Shown here in pieces: positions 1 to 10,800 of a stretch of 62,000 bases of DNA (within the stretch, counting starts at the first letter, position 1; each line of letters opens with the position of its first letter). The stretch lies in assembly GCF_964340395.1 (NCBI RefSeq), contig NC_135557.1, forward strand, positions 13,123,546 through 13,185,545, given 5' to 3'. This DNA comes from Glandiceps talaboti. Taxonomy: Eukaryota; Hemichordata; Enteropneusta; Spengelidae. The notes beneath the pieces were generated by a model. It was not told where the DNA came from. It was given only the letters and a program-made list of their open reading frames with translations, and ran no database searches. The position numbers and the translations under genes were made by a program.

Positions 1-285
1 TTGTTCGGATCTGTTCCCCCTTATGTCTGATATTTATTATGTTGCTGTTATTTATCTGTGGTTTTTAGGGATCGATATATCCCTTTCCTAATTATCCATG
101 TTTCCAATGATGAAACATATTTATAATATCAGATCATATAAAGTAATTTACTCTTATAGAACCACAGTTTCACATGTGAACTATTATGTCGTTACATGTT
201 CAAAGACATGGCATCCCAACGCAGTGCAGCTTCAATACCACGACTGCCATAGTTTGGATTGATGTGAGGGAGTATGTCTGTATAT
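1..285. other. Left edge, weakly homologous to 47.83-48.0 kb
   Basis: No gene is seen. Positions about 130-240 share short ordered blocks with about 47,840-47,930 (for example 'ttacatgttcaaa' and 'gcttcaatac'), each followed by a tetranucleotide microsatellite. This suggests that the tandem duplication carrying the two sushi genes begins at or before the window start. Confidence 0.4.
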
Positions 286-338
286 GTACGTACACCTACG
301 TACGTACGTACGTACGTACGTACGTATGTATGTATGTA

Positions 339-373
<35 letters not shown>

Positions 374-482
374 ATGTATGTATGTATGTATGTATGTATG
401 TATGTATGTGTATGCATATGTGTGTGTGTATGTATGTATGTATGTATGTATGTATGTATGTATGTATGTATGTATGAATGAA
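286..482. repeat. Compound tetranucleotide microsatellite (TACG/TATG/TCTG)n
   Basis: Uninterrupted TACG units pass into TATG, then TCTG, then TATG again. Long Tyr-Val-Cys-Met open frames here are artefacts of the four-base period, which is open in several frames at once. Confidence 0.97.
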
Positions 483-1339
483 TGTATGTGTATTAGTAGG
501 TAAATGTAAATTTATAGGTACCTTTGTACTTGTTTGTACTGTTTTATATAGAACAAGTAAATATATCTGAGCTCAACTCAGTAATTAGTATAATATGGGT
601 ATGTTATGAAGATATTAATAAAATAAAGTACAACAAATACTCTTCTGGAAAGAAATGTAAACAAGATAATTCTATATCAAACACACAATTGAGCGATTAA
701 ACTAATAATGCTGGGCATATCAACAGAAAATTCCAGACAGTCAATATGCAATTCTCAGCTACGTTTGTACAATTATGTCAGCTTGACCCATATGCACAGT
801 GGAGAGTCAAAGCTTAGCATCTAAGGTGAAAAAGATCAAGACTAAAAATATGCATAAGAACGATTTGCCTTCTGGCTGCTTACTGATTAGCCAAACTGTT
901 CTGATGAAGATCAATTTCTGATCAATTTCTTTCAGTATTTGATACAGATAAAAATAATAAATAATATATAACATTGTTTAATATAAATTCCAACATGATG
1001 CTCTGGCTATCCAACGTCACTATATTAGTTTTGAATCCACAGCTTCACATACCATTTTGAAGATATAAATATTACTTAATGTTGTATCACAATATCCAAC
1101 AGACATGGTCAAGTCTGGCCACAACATCCTACATACATCCAAACATTAAAGTTTTGAAACATCGGAGAGTTTTAACATTCATGATGAAATTAATGACATT
1201 TTCTTGGCGGTAGCGCTATATAGATGACTACAAATCCTCATCCCATTGAACCCCCCCCCCCCCACATACACAAACAAACAAACAAACACTCACTTCAATC
1301 TAAGAACACGTCACTTTAAACACTAAAATAAGCTACTGT
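483..1339. other. AT-rich DNA with no gene recognised
   Basis: No splice-bounded open frame or known repeat is recognised. A 13-base C run (1251-1263) and a short (AAAC)n run (1270-1289) lie near the end. Confidence 0.6.
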
Positions 1340-1570
1340 TAAGATAGCAGAAAGAATAAACAAGACTTAAAATTAATAAGATTGTGAAGAAAGTATCAAT
1401 TTATCTGGGCACTTGTCTGAGACTTGTTGTTATGAAGGAGTATTTACACCCTTTTAAACCAAACTTAAAATTACAGATTGAGGTTTATACAGGCTAATGA
1501 ACTCAAATACTATCGACAGCATATTGAAGAAAGGGTCACCTAAGAGGTTGTCTAGCAACCAAGTCAATGG
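1340..1570 (+). repeat. Dispersed repeat family, copy 1
   Basis: It begins 'agaataaacaagactta' and ends with an 'aaagggtcacctaag'-like motif. Related segments occur at 2450-2660, 29300-29470, 36270-36440, 44030-44230 and 46120-46300. It is noncoding and looks like a degraded short interspersed element, but its class is not recognised. Confidence 0.5.
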
Positions 1571-1992
1571 TCGAAGATATCATCCATCACTCACCAAGAC
1601 TGTTGTTGTTCTCGTCTCCAGTCAAAGTGTGCTGGTCAGACTGTTTCACAATAAATGTATAGGAACTCTGTAGTTTTAAAAAGTGAATGCATAAAAGTAA
1701 AATGAAATGGGGACAACGCTCGACAAAAAACACCAATATAAATTGTATCAGTATCAAGTCAGACACCTTAACTAGGTGAAGTTGAACATTCCTATAAACG
1801 TTGGTGTGTTTTGGCGGGGACCGTACCTCAAATAGGTGAATCTGTGATTTCAATTCATGAATATATAAAGTCACACAGTAATATGAGCGACCAAATTGAT
1901 GATCAACTTCAATATCCCAATTCCACTCTTGCATTGCATTGCTGTATATCAATCTACATATTATGTATATGTGTTTCTAATCTGGTGAATTG
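1571..1992. other. No gene recognised
   Basis: Open frames on both strands here overlap each other and lack homology, splice context or a conserved counterpart in the second copy of the duplication. Confidence 0.5.
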
Positions 1993-2335
1993 CAGGTTGG
2001 CTGGTTGCTTGCTTGCTTGCATGTTCAGTTGGTTGGTTGGTTGGTTGGTTGGTTGGTTGGTTGGTTTTCTGACTAGTTCGTTGGCTGGCTAGCTGCCTGC
2101 CTGGTTGGCTAGTTGGCTGGTTGTTTGGTTGGTTGGGTGGCTAGTTGGCTTGCTTAGTAGCTAATAAAATAAGGGGATACATGGGATGGATGGAATGCAT
2201 TAGTGGCTGGCTGGTTTACTGAATAGTTGATTGACAGGTTGGCTGCCTGGTTTAGTAGTTTGCTGGATGGCTGGTTGGTTGGTTGGTTAGTTGGTTGGTT
2301 GGTTGGCTGGTTGGCTACTTGGCTGTATTATTTTA
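1993..2335. repeat. (TTGG)n / (TGGC)n microsatellite field
   Basis: TTGG units alternate with GGCT and GCTT variants. The longest pure stretch is about 2029-2065, and a second cluster lies at 2270-2312. Confidence 0.93.
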
Positions 2336-2449
2336 AAAAAAATTCAAGATGAAATTAATTACATGTTTTCTTTGCTAACGCTATACATATGACTATGAAT
2401 CCCCCACCACTTCAACCAAAAAAAATCATCATTTTAAATACTAGAATAA

Positions 2450-2660
2450 GTTAAGATAGCATAAAGAATAAACAAGACTTAATGAAATTAATAATATTGT
2501 GAGAAGCGTCGATTGTACTGGGCACTTGTCTGGGGAGATTTGTACTCCATGACTGGTAAACCGTTTTTAACCAAATTTAAATTTAGATAGGTCATTACAT
2601 GCAGATGAAGTCAGTGAACTCGTTCAACAATCTATTGTAAGTCAGTGGTCAATGATGCCG
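2450..2660 (+). repeat. Dispersed repeat family, copy 2
   Basis: It matches the segment at 1340-1570 over 'agaataaacaagactta', 'attgtga' and 'gggcacttgtctg', in the same order and orientation. The flanking 2661-2939 shows nothing recognisable. Confidence 0.5.
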
Positions 2661-2939
2661 TAACAACAACCACCAAAAATGCCTTTGTTCTTGTCTTCGA
2701 TCAGAGGAAGATAGTCAGAATGTTTCAAACCTAAGAGTGTTATTAATTTTGAAACACTGAGGATATAAATGTAAAAAGAAGCTAGGGGACAGTTAAAAAA
2801 GCAGCCATATGAAGTGTAACTGTCTCATTCCTCTAATAATTGGGTTCCCCTAGCCATATCATGAGGTGTTTTAACAAATATCTTCACAGACTCATATGTT
2901 AATGTCGTCTTAATTGCAGGAGTGATGTGTTGGGATTGA

Positions 2940-3180
2940 GGGATAAATGACTGGATGGTTGGTTGGTCGGTTGTTTGGTCAATCAATCAATCAATTAATT
3001 AATCAACCAATCCATCGATCGATCGATCGACCGACCGACCGACCGACCGACCAACCAACCAACCAACCAACCAACCAACCAACCAATCAATCAATCAATC
3101 ATAGATCGATCGGTCGGCGGGTCCGTTGGTTGGTTATTTGGTTGGTTGGTTGATTGGTTGGTTGGTAGGGCAGGTGTTCC
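2940..3180. repeat. Compound tetranucleotide repeats (TTGG, AATC, TCGA, GACC, AACC)
   Basis: Blocks of TCAA, ATCGATCG, GACC and AACC follow one another and then return to TTGG. The block order is nearly palindromic, so a strand can fold on itself. Confidence 0.93.
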
Positions 3181-3240
3181 GATTGTTAGTTGGTCATATA
3201 AATGAAATGATGATGGTTTGACTAACAAACAGACACTGAG

Positions 3241-3535
3241 ACCGGTGGGTGGATGGATGAATGGATGGATGGATGGATGGATAGATGGGTGGGTGGATGG
3301 ATGGATGGATGGATGGATGGATGGATGAAAGGATTGATGGATGGACCGATCGATCGATGGCAGTTAGTATAGATGAGCTTGGAGAAGGGTTGGTCACTAA
3401 AATGAATGAATGAACGAACGAACGAACAAACGAACGAACGAACGAACGAATGAATGAATGAATGAATGAAACGAACAGAGGAACGAACAACAACAAAAGA
3501 ACGAACAAATGAACGAACGGGTGGATAGATGGATA
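3241..3535. repeat. (GGAT)n then (GAAC/GAAT)n microsatellite
   Basis: GGAT units are followed by GAAC and GAAT units. A very similar GGAT/GGAC/GAAC field lies upstream of the second gene copy at 48,017-48,240, so the satellite predates the duplication or expanded in both copies. Confidence 0.95.
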
Positions 3536-3559
3536 GTTTGTTGGTTAAATGAATGAGCT

Positions 3560-4839
3560 AAATGCATATTTATGAAGTTAAGTCATAAGCTTTTGTATTG
3601 AATATTTTTCTAGTTGCGGACATTCTCTCCGTTCTTTTAATAGTATTGTTTGACTCTTCGAAAACAAACTCTTTCCCACGATAAGAGACGCTGATGCCAA
3701 AAATAGAGCTTTTGACAAAATGTATCTCAATTGACAAAGTTTCCAAGCTTCGCTGCACATCCTTTAGATTTCAGATACTACCCTGGCCAGCAAAATGATA
3801 CTATAAATTATGTATATGTCGAAACATGTTAGCTGGGAACAAAGACCAAGACTGTTCTACCCTTGGGGTATTTTCATTGACCAGAATGAGGAGTCCAATG
3901 ACGTTTGGTGAAAAATCCATACTGTTTTCAACCAGTCTGTCATTTTGTTCTAATTACAATTTACTTATGTCCCTATCAAAACTATTCCAAAAGATGAAAA
4001 ATAACATAAACATAGTGTTGCTTGTTGAAAAAATATGTCGAGACTTTCACATGTAATTGTAAATGTAAATGTATTTTTTTTAACGTAAACATAGCCGAAA
4101 TACGATTTAGATGTCAAGGAGGAGATATTGCAGACATTTTCCCTATTGATATTGATATTGATACTGATAAAGTAAATAGTCTAAAGCGGGAAAACCTGTA
4201 CACTTTATACCAAAAGTCATAGCAAGTCAGGTGAAATTGTAATTCCTTTCTATATGAATAGACTTTCAAATTGAAAAAAACAATGCAACTTTATCTTCAT
4301 GACAGGAATGGGGGTGTAAAATGTGGGTGTAACATTGTTGGCCTAAGGTCATACAGGGTCTGTACACCTAGTACCTGGTAATCGAGTTTTTCGCTGGCAT
4401 ATATTAGATTACGTCTCATTACTACATGACAAGTAATACACCAATCTTCTGACTCATCACATGGGAGACGGAAAAAACATGTATGGTGAAAAACTTTATT
4501 CACGACTTAGCGTCATCGATGCAAAGTTTCAATAAATATTAAGTCGCATAGATGAGACGAATGTACCAATAGATATGGTTGCTAGGAGAGCAGTATATGT
4601 TCAATAATAATGTCAAACGCAATTCTTGATAGGTAACGCTGAATCAATCAAAAATCACGTGTTAAAACAGAGCCCTGGGGAAAATCCAGGGCTGGTGTTT
4701 TAAAGAGCTCGAGGGGGAAAGTTTTTTTTCCATTGTAGCGTTAGTAACGGATATAAACAAATGATGTTTCCATCCAGGACAAACGTGATATTCTAATGTC
4801 AGCGGAAGTTTTAACTAATGAAATAGCCAACTTGAACAA
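3560..4839 (+). other. Upstream flank of gene A, partly conserved with copy B
   Basis: Segments 3640-3770 and 4430-4840 align with 48,420-48,580 and 48,610-48,990 (shared 'cccacgataagagacgc' and 'gttgctagg' / 'gttgccagg'). About 3790-4420 has no counterpart in copy B. No coding exon is seen, and a distal regulatory role is only inference. Confidence 0.6.
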
Positions 4840-4946
4840 ATTTGCATTCAAATGATCGTGTTGACCAATGAAATGACCGAAATTAGCAACAATTTGCATT
4901 CCACCACTCCCGTATTTTAGTCCAAATACTCAGGTAGCCCCATCAG
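4840..4946 (+). promoter_or_regulatory. Promoter of sushi gene A: two octamers, CCAAT, TATA-like box, initiator
   Basis: Two ATTTGCAT octamers (4840-4847 and 4892-4899) bracket a CCAAT box (4865-4869). A TATA-like TATTTTAG starts at 4913 and an initiator-like TCAGT (4943-4947) puts +1 near 4945, 32 bases downstream. Copy B has the same elements in the same order with the same TATA-to-initiator spacing. Octamers are bound by POU-homeodomain factors; that binding is inferred. The start site is predicted, not observed. Confidence 0.6.
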
Positions 4947-4995
4947 TACCACTCCATCGGTGTATGTGAATGTCAGCAATCATTGGATCCAGCAG
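4945..4995 (+). other. Predicted 5' UTR exon 1 of gene A
   Basis: It starts at the predicted initiator and ends at a donor (CAG|gtaggc) conserved in copy B (AAG|gtaggc). It carries a start-stop upstream ORF and a second upstream ATG at 4970 that opens a short frame ending at TGA in exon 2 (5808-5810). The second ATG is absent from copy B. Confidence 0.55.
4964..4969 (+). promoter_or_regulatory. Start-stop upstream ORF (ATGTGA) in the gene A leader
   Basis: ATG is directly followed by TGA. The same six bases sit in the same context in copy B (49,128-49,133). Start-stop elements are known to hold ribosomes and reduce translation downstream; an effect here is inference. Confidence 0.5.
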
Positions 4996-5806
4996 GTAGG
5001 CATGAAAATATGTCCAAATTCGCTCTATCAGCAAACTTATTTTTTGTTAAGGTTTGTCTGATTTGAAAATGATTATTCTACTTCTTCCCACATGTTTTCA
5101 ACAAATTACTGAGATATGTTTTTATTATCATATTAGTCCAACAGATCAGATATTTTAACACAGGTTGTCGATGTGTCTCTTGTCTGAACCAATACGTACT
5201 AGAACAATAACTGCTATCACTGCTAGTTTTAGTATTATTCCCCCTTTTCCTCTCCCTACGCTTTTTTCCGCTCATTTTTTCTTTTTAATTGTTATTCCAA
5301 AAACGCTTCTGTTTCATTTCTATAGTATAACACTAAACATATTTGAACGATTGCTCTCTACAAAACCCATAAAATTTAACAACAAGTGAAAAATTGAGCT
5401 ATTGAGTATTCAATGATGTTTGTTGGGTGTCTACTTGATATTCGAACATTTGTTAATGATTTTCTGCGTTAAACTGTGAACTGTCCAAACCACAGAATTG
5501 TGAATTGTGAAAATTTAGATTTAAAAAATAAACAGTTTAGCTCAAAATAAACTTTTAGAGGTGTTCAGCTGAAATGTAAAACCTAAAGTGGAACAAATAT
5601 TAACAATTATAAAATATCTGAAATACAACTAAAAAACCTAAGGCGTAAAATTTAGCTTTCTCTAGATCTGCACCCAGAGAATCGTGCCACTTTAGATACG
5701 TATTCGCTTAAGGTGGCAAAATATGTCTTCTAAATGTCATTGTTGGGTCACGAATTGTATAAAACTATTTGAGATTTTAATTTGGGAATTGTTGTTTTAA
5801 TTTCAG
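4996..5806 (+). other. Intron 1 of gene A (in the 5' UTR)
   Basis: It runs from the donor gtaggc to the acceptor 'gttttaatttcag', which is identical in copy B. The last 80 bases are strongly conserved between copies; the rest is AT-rich with no feature seen. Confidence 0.55.
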
Positions 5807-5839
5807 TTGAATTCAAAAACACGAAAACACCATGAAAAG
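5807..5839 (+). CDS. Gene A exon 2 (5' UTR plus ATG AAA AG)
   Basis: The exon is 33 bases long and flanked by a strong acceptor and gtaagc donor. It contributes Met-Lys and two bases of the next codon, completed as Ser by exon 3. Coding starts at 5832. Copy B (50,272-50,304) has the same length, frame and splice sites, which is why I choose this start over an upstream ATG in intron 2. Confidence 0.7.
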
Positions 5840-7821
5840 GTAAGCGCATGCTTTCCATACTTGTTATATATTTTTTGTCATGTAGATATGACGTCATAAT
5901 ACCTTGGAAAACAAAAATTGCATATTGAATTTGAATTGATTTCCATTTCGTTTAGAATCGATTGAGCGGTCATATAACTATGCGCATTTAAGTCAAATAC
6001 GACGTCCACGGGAGAATTTGTTATTTTCGATATAGGATAATGTTTTTCACCTCAACCATTTTCTGTTTTAGCGATAAACCTGAATTCGTGTATACAAATT
6101 TGTTCAGCCATACATTTTCTATAATATTTCAATATCCAAACATAATTTTAAATATGTTTCCGCGAGGTTTTAATCAATTTAAGCTAAATGTTTTATATAC
6201 ATCGAACCGCATGCTTCAGTTAAAAATATTGACTGAGTTGTGAAAATCTAGTACTTTTACCCTCAGGGTCTAACAATAAATTGGAAAGTTCAAAATAGCC
6301 AAAGCGAAATATCCATCACTATTTGTTTCATATTTAATGGTATCATGGTAAAACACCAGGAAAATATGTTGAATATAATATAAAAGCTTCTGTTGTCCAA
6401 GGCTATCACCATGACAACATTATGCTTATTAGTATACACGCCACTAACATATGAATAGGTCTATGAATAATAACTGCCAATTCATCAGAAATGATCCACG
6501 ACAGTAAGCCGTCAGTTCGCGTGTATTTTATACACTCAGCTTAGAGCTGAAGTTTTTTTTTCAGTTGGACAATTTTTTGCAACTATGCAATCAACACTTC
6601 AAAATGGGTTAGCCTTGCAGTAATTCCTTGTGTTGAGATATATTTGATTTCACATTACCTTGTACGAGTAAATTTAAAGACGAAATTGTTACCCATGATT
6701 ATATTGACAGACAGATTGGTACGTCACTCTCGGTTTTTAGATATTATCTTGCATTCTCTTACAATGGAGGTGGTGTCACTTACATGCCATTATTTACGAA
6801 TCTGGACGAAATTTGACAAGAAGGGTTCTGTTTTTTGGCAAATTTTATAACTTATTTTAGTTGTGTTTACCCGTGCTAATCGTCGTCAACGTACCGCTTG
6901 ATGCAAAAAAAAAATATCTGAAAACGACGCTGGTCGCTTTGTCAGATGCGCACGCGATTTTGATCGCATTCCGACAGTACTCGCACACTTATATGGAAAG
7001 CCGTTCAGGCCAAAAATATTTTTTTCTTTTAGCTATAGTATTTTATATTTTTCGTACTTACAAACGAATTTTAACCGTTTATGTACTTTTATTCCCTGGT
7101 TACATTATTTTAATTGAAATAAGTTTTCATTTATTTGAGAATATTGTTTTATTTTTCGTCAAACCAGAATTTTTTAAAGGATCATATATAATTGAAAGTC
7201 AAAATATATTTTTGTTAAAGTTATTTTATTTTATTTTTTTAATTTAAATTTTTTGGCCGAGTCTGCTGACAGGCGCCGGTCACGAGTACATCGTGCTCGT
7301 GACAGGCGTGTCCTTCGTCCTCCATTACCACGTGTTTCGGCGCCAAATACACGTTCTTATTACCTTCGAAATTGATCGCTCAAACATTATATCAGATCTG
7401 AAAACCGTTAATTTACGTGTGATAGTATCTGTTTTTTCCAACAACCGCGACTTCAGCCGCGTACACACATATGCACACCGCATGTGATGATGACCGCGTG
7501 TATAATGTATTACATGATGTAGTACGTAGGATACGATCCATGTGCAACGGGTAAAGGTAGTTAATCTAAAACAACTAAGAAGTTTGTTGCATCAATAACA
7601 ATTACATTCATTATTGTGAAACTGACCAGAATTGAAATAAGATGGTACACTATACTGTGAGCGTGAGCAAAATAGCTTTAGGAACAAAAACGTGAGGAAA
7701 AGTGAACGCGTATTTCCAATGGGTCAGTCAGGTACTACTTCTCGTACGAGCGCACATGTTGACGTCGACCTGCTGTATTACATATCAACCTAAACCAGCT
7801 TTTCTATATCGCCTTGTGACG

Positions 7822-7882
<61 letters not shown>

Positions 7883-10800
7883 AAAGATTCAGTTTACTTC
7901 ATCGTTCATTGTAGTATACATTCTCTTGGTGTTCAGAGTACACATGTATCATGAAAAGTTGAGAACAACACGTCTACGAATGTAATATACAGCATGCAGG
8001 TCGACGTCAACATGTGCGCTCGTACTAGAAGTACCTGACTGACCGTTTGGAAATACCTTTACCCGTTGCACATGGGTCGTACGCGGCTGAAGTCGCGGTT
8101 GTTGGAAAAAACAGATACTATCACGCGTAAATTTAAGCAATAAACCACCCCCTGGGGAAGGTATACCACTCGGTTTTGACCAGTGAACGAAATATATGCA
8201 CGAGCGATAGCGAGTGCATATATTGAGTTCACTGGTCAAAACCGAGTGGTATACCTTCCCCAGGGGGTGGTTTATCGCTATTATATTATACCAGTATATT
8301 GAAAATATCGGAAACAAGATAAGAACTAACGTTTTCTCGTTTCATATGCGCCTCTGTGTCTAATTTGCATAACAATAACGCTGCTTTTCAAGACAGCTGA
8401 TCTTGGCCTCAATGTGAACGTCGTGCAGCGACTGGATTTATTTTATCTGCTCGTCGTTTCTAGGGATAATCTGTACATTGATCGGCTCATTAAAAGTGCA
8501 CAGTGATGAATAAACAAACTGTTTGACTCAAGGTATAAACTTGAAGTGGTTTATTAAATACAGCGTGCTTCGATCGTTCCCGGCCGAATTCGCGACTCGG
8601 TGAAGTGAGACGATAGGCATGGCGGCAGGTTGATATTTACAATGTATTTATATTACTGGAAGTTACGTCAGTAGATTTTCGGGTTTGAGGATTTCCCTCT
8701 CGGATTGATGACTGATACTCTAGGACAGGATCCCAGACAAATTTCTATTTAGATTAATGGTAAGTCGGCCAGTGTAACCTCTTTCACTTGCTTCATTTTT
8801 ATGACAGGACAGGACAGCTCACCAATGTTTCCACTCCAGCCGCGCCGAGGCTGGGACCGCGACCGATCTCGTGCATGCCTAGCGCCTTGACCTTAGTACA
8901 TGTAGTAGGCGATGATTTGAACTAATACGCGATGACTGGGTTGCTTTCGAAATTTCCTTCATAATTTCTCATAAAATATTGTCTCATTGAGAGAAAATCC
9001 TCCTCTGACAATTCGAAGAGTTCACTATCAGTATCACGGCGGACTACAACTCAACGCTCGTAGGCGAACAAAATTTGGACGCGTGCCAGCAGTGCATTAT
9101 CGTACCAGCAGTGCATTATCACTCGTTTTAGACGCGCTAGTTCGATGTCTAGACCAATCAGATCCCTCGATTTCCACCATCAATATACTGGTATAATATA
9201 ATAACAGTTTTGAGATCTGATATAATGTTTGAGCGATCAATTTCGATTTTCGAAGGTAATAAGAACGTGTATTTGGCGCCGGAACACGTCGTAATGGAGG
9301 ACGAAGGACACGCCTGTCACGAGCACGATGTACTCGTGACCGGCTCTTGTCAGCAGACTCGGCCAAAAAAAAAAAGTTGAGAGAAAAAAAAAGTTGAATT
9401 TTTTTTTTAAATTAAAAAAAATAAAATAAAATAACTTTAACAAAAAAATATATTTTGACCTTTCAATTATATATAATCCTTTAAAAAATTCTGGTTTGAC
9501 GAAAAACAACAACAATATTCTCAAATAAATGAAAACTTATATCAATTATAATAATGTAACCATGGAATAAAAGTACATAAACGGTTAAAATTAGTTTTTA
9601 AGTACGAAAAATATAAAATACTATAGCTAAAATAAAAAAATATATTTGGCCTGAACGGCTTCCCATACACTTAGGCGTAATTTTTTTCCCAATTACACTC
9701 AACTTTAAAATAGGTGGAGTAGGTAGATTTTTTATTTTATTTTATTATATATATTTTTTCATGTGTGAGTGTCTAGTTCAGGTTCAGATGTACAGTCATT
9801 AGAGATTGGAAGAACAGTTTTATATTGTCTTTTTAAGTTGGTGTTATTTTCTGCGTCCACTATTTCTTGCGAGACTTCACGATTTTCGCAAATTTATTAT
9901 TATTTTTCTCGAATATATAAAAACGTGTTTAGGGTCGGTGTAAAAAGCTAGATGGGGTCGAGTAACCGGGACCAAACAAATTTATTATTCGGCCTTACAT
10001 TAACAATAATTTAGTTTGTCAGATCAGGACAAATAGACATTGGCTCTCAGTTGAAATAATGATTAAAGTCAAAATTCTATAGAATTTGAATGCATCAAGC
10101 GCAATGTAGCCCTGCATCTAAACGACCTGATTGAGTTGTGTGTTCCAAGTAGATCCCGGATTTAGCCAGAATATTGTGATTCACTGATAAGTTTAACCAT
10201 GGAGTAATTTCAACAAGTTGTAAAATATGGGTAACAGGTCAAATGCCCCCCCCCCCCCCCCCCCGGACAAACGGCCCCGGACAAATGCCCACTGGACAAA
10301 CGCCCCAGAACAAATGCCTCCGGTAGGACTCTTATGGTGCACGATTCGACCAAGAAAGGAATGTTGTTAGGGTTACTTAGCATTAGCTATTAGTGGGATT
10401 CATTGGAATGCAATTCAGCATTCACAGTGCTTAGACTGTATATTTGTTTACACTGTTCTTGAACTTCTTATTTTTATTTTATTATTTATTCTCTTTCTGG
10501 TTAGCCTACCTGTAGACTTTAAGAGTTAACGCTATTACACTATTTCCGCCATCCTAACTGACATTTCGATTTTTTAACTTTAAATTTCGTTCATCCTTCC
10601 AAGTTTCCAAACAAACTTCAGATCAGTTTGTGTTTGGCCAAGCCAGCCACGCATGACATGTGTCCAAAAATAAGACAACTTAGAATAGAATATAATCGCT
10701 TATAACTACATTGTATGGATTCATCATGTAACCTGATTGCTATTTAGATATGTATAATTGTGTATTCAACCAATCAGGTTCTCTTGAGGAATGCCAGGGA

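Larger units (their letters stand above)
6992..9667. mobile_element. Foldback-type transposable element with long inverted arms
   Basis: The arms are 6992-7405 and 9207-9667. The outermost bases read TATGG(A/G)AAGCCGTTC inward from both ends. The six bases CACTTA occur on both sides (6986-6991 and 9668-9673), and the paralogous intron in copy B is an empty site (gcacacttaggcg near 52,222), so element and target duplication are defined directly. The interior holds further inverted repeats (7411-8135), a (TTG)n loop and a 144-bp palindrome. No transposase-sized frame is present, so it is nonautonomous. Its superfamily is not assigned. Confidence 0.85.

Noticed and set aside
186-503. Open frames of 60-105 codons rich in Tyr, Val, Cys and Met
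   Set aside because: They are translations of a TATG/TCTG microsatellite, open in several frames and on both strands.
6644-6850. 68-codon frame conserved with 51,876-52,082
   Set aside because: It starts without ATG, and all three base differences between copies change an amino acid with no silent ones. It has no splice context or domain. High DNA identity explains the shared frame.
8987-9366. Overlapping small frames inside the foldback element as a transposase
   Set aside because: They are below 100 codons, have no catalytic motif, and lie in the inverted arm and spacer.
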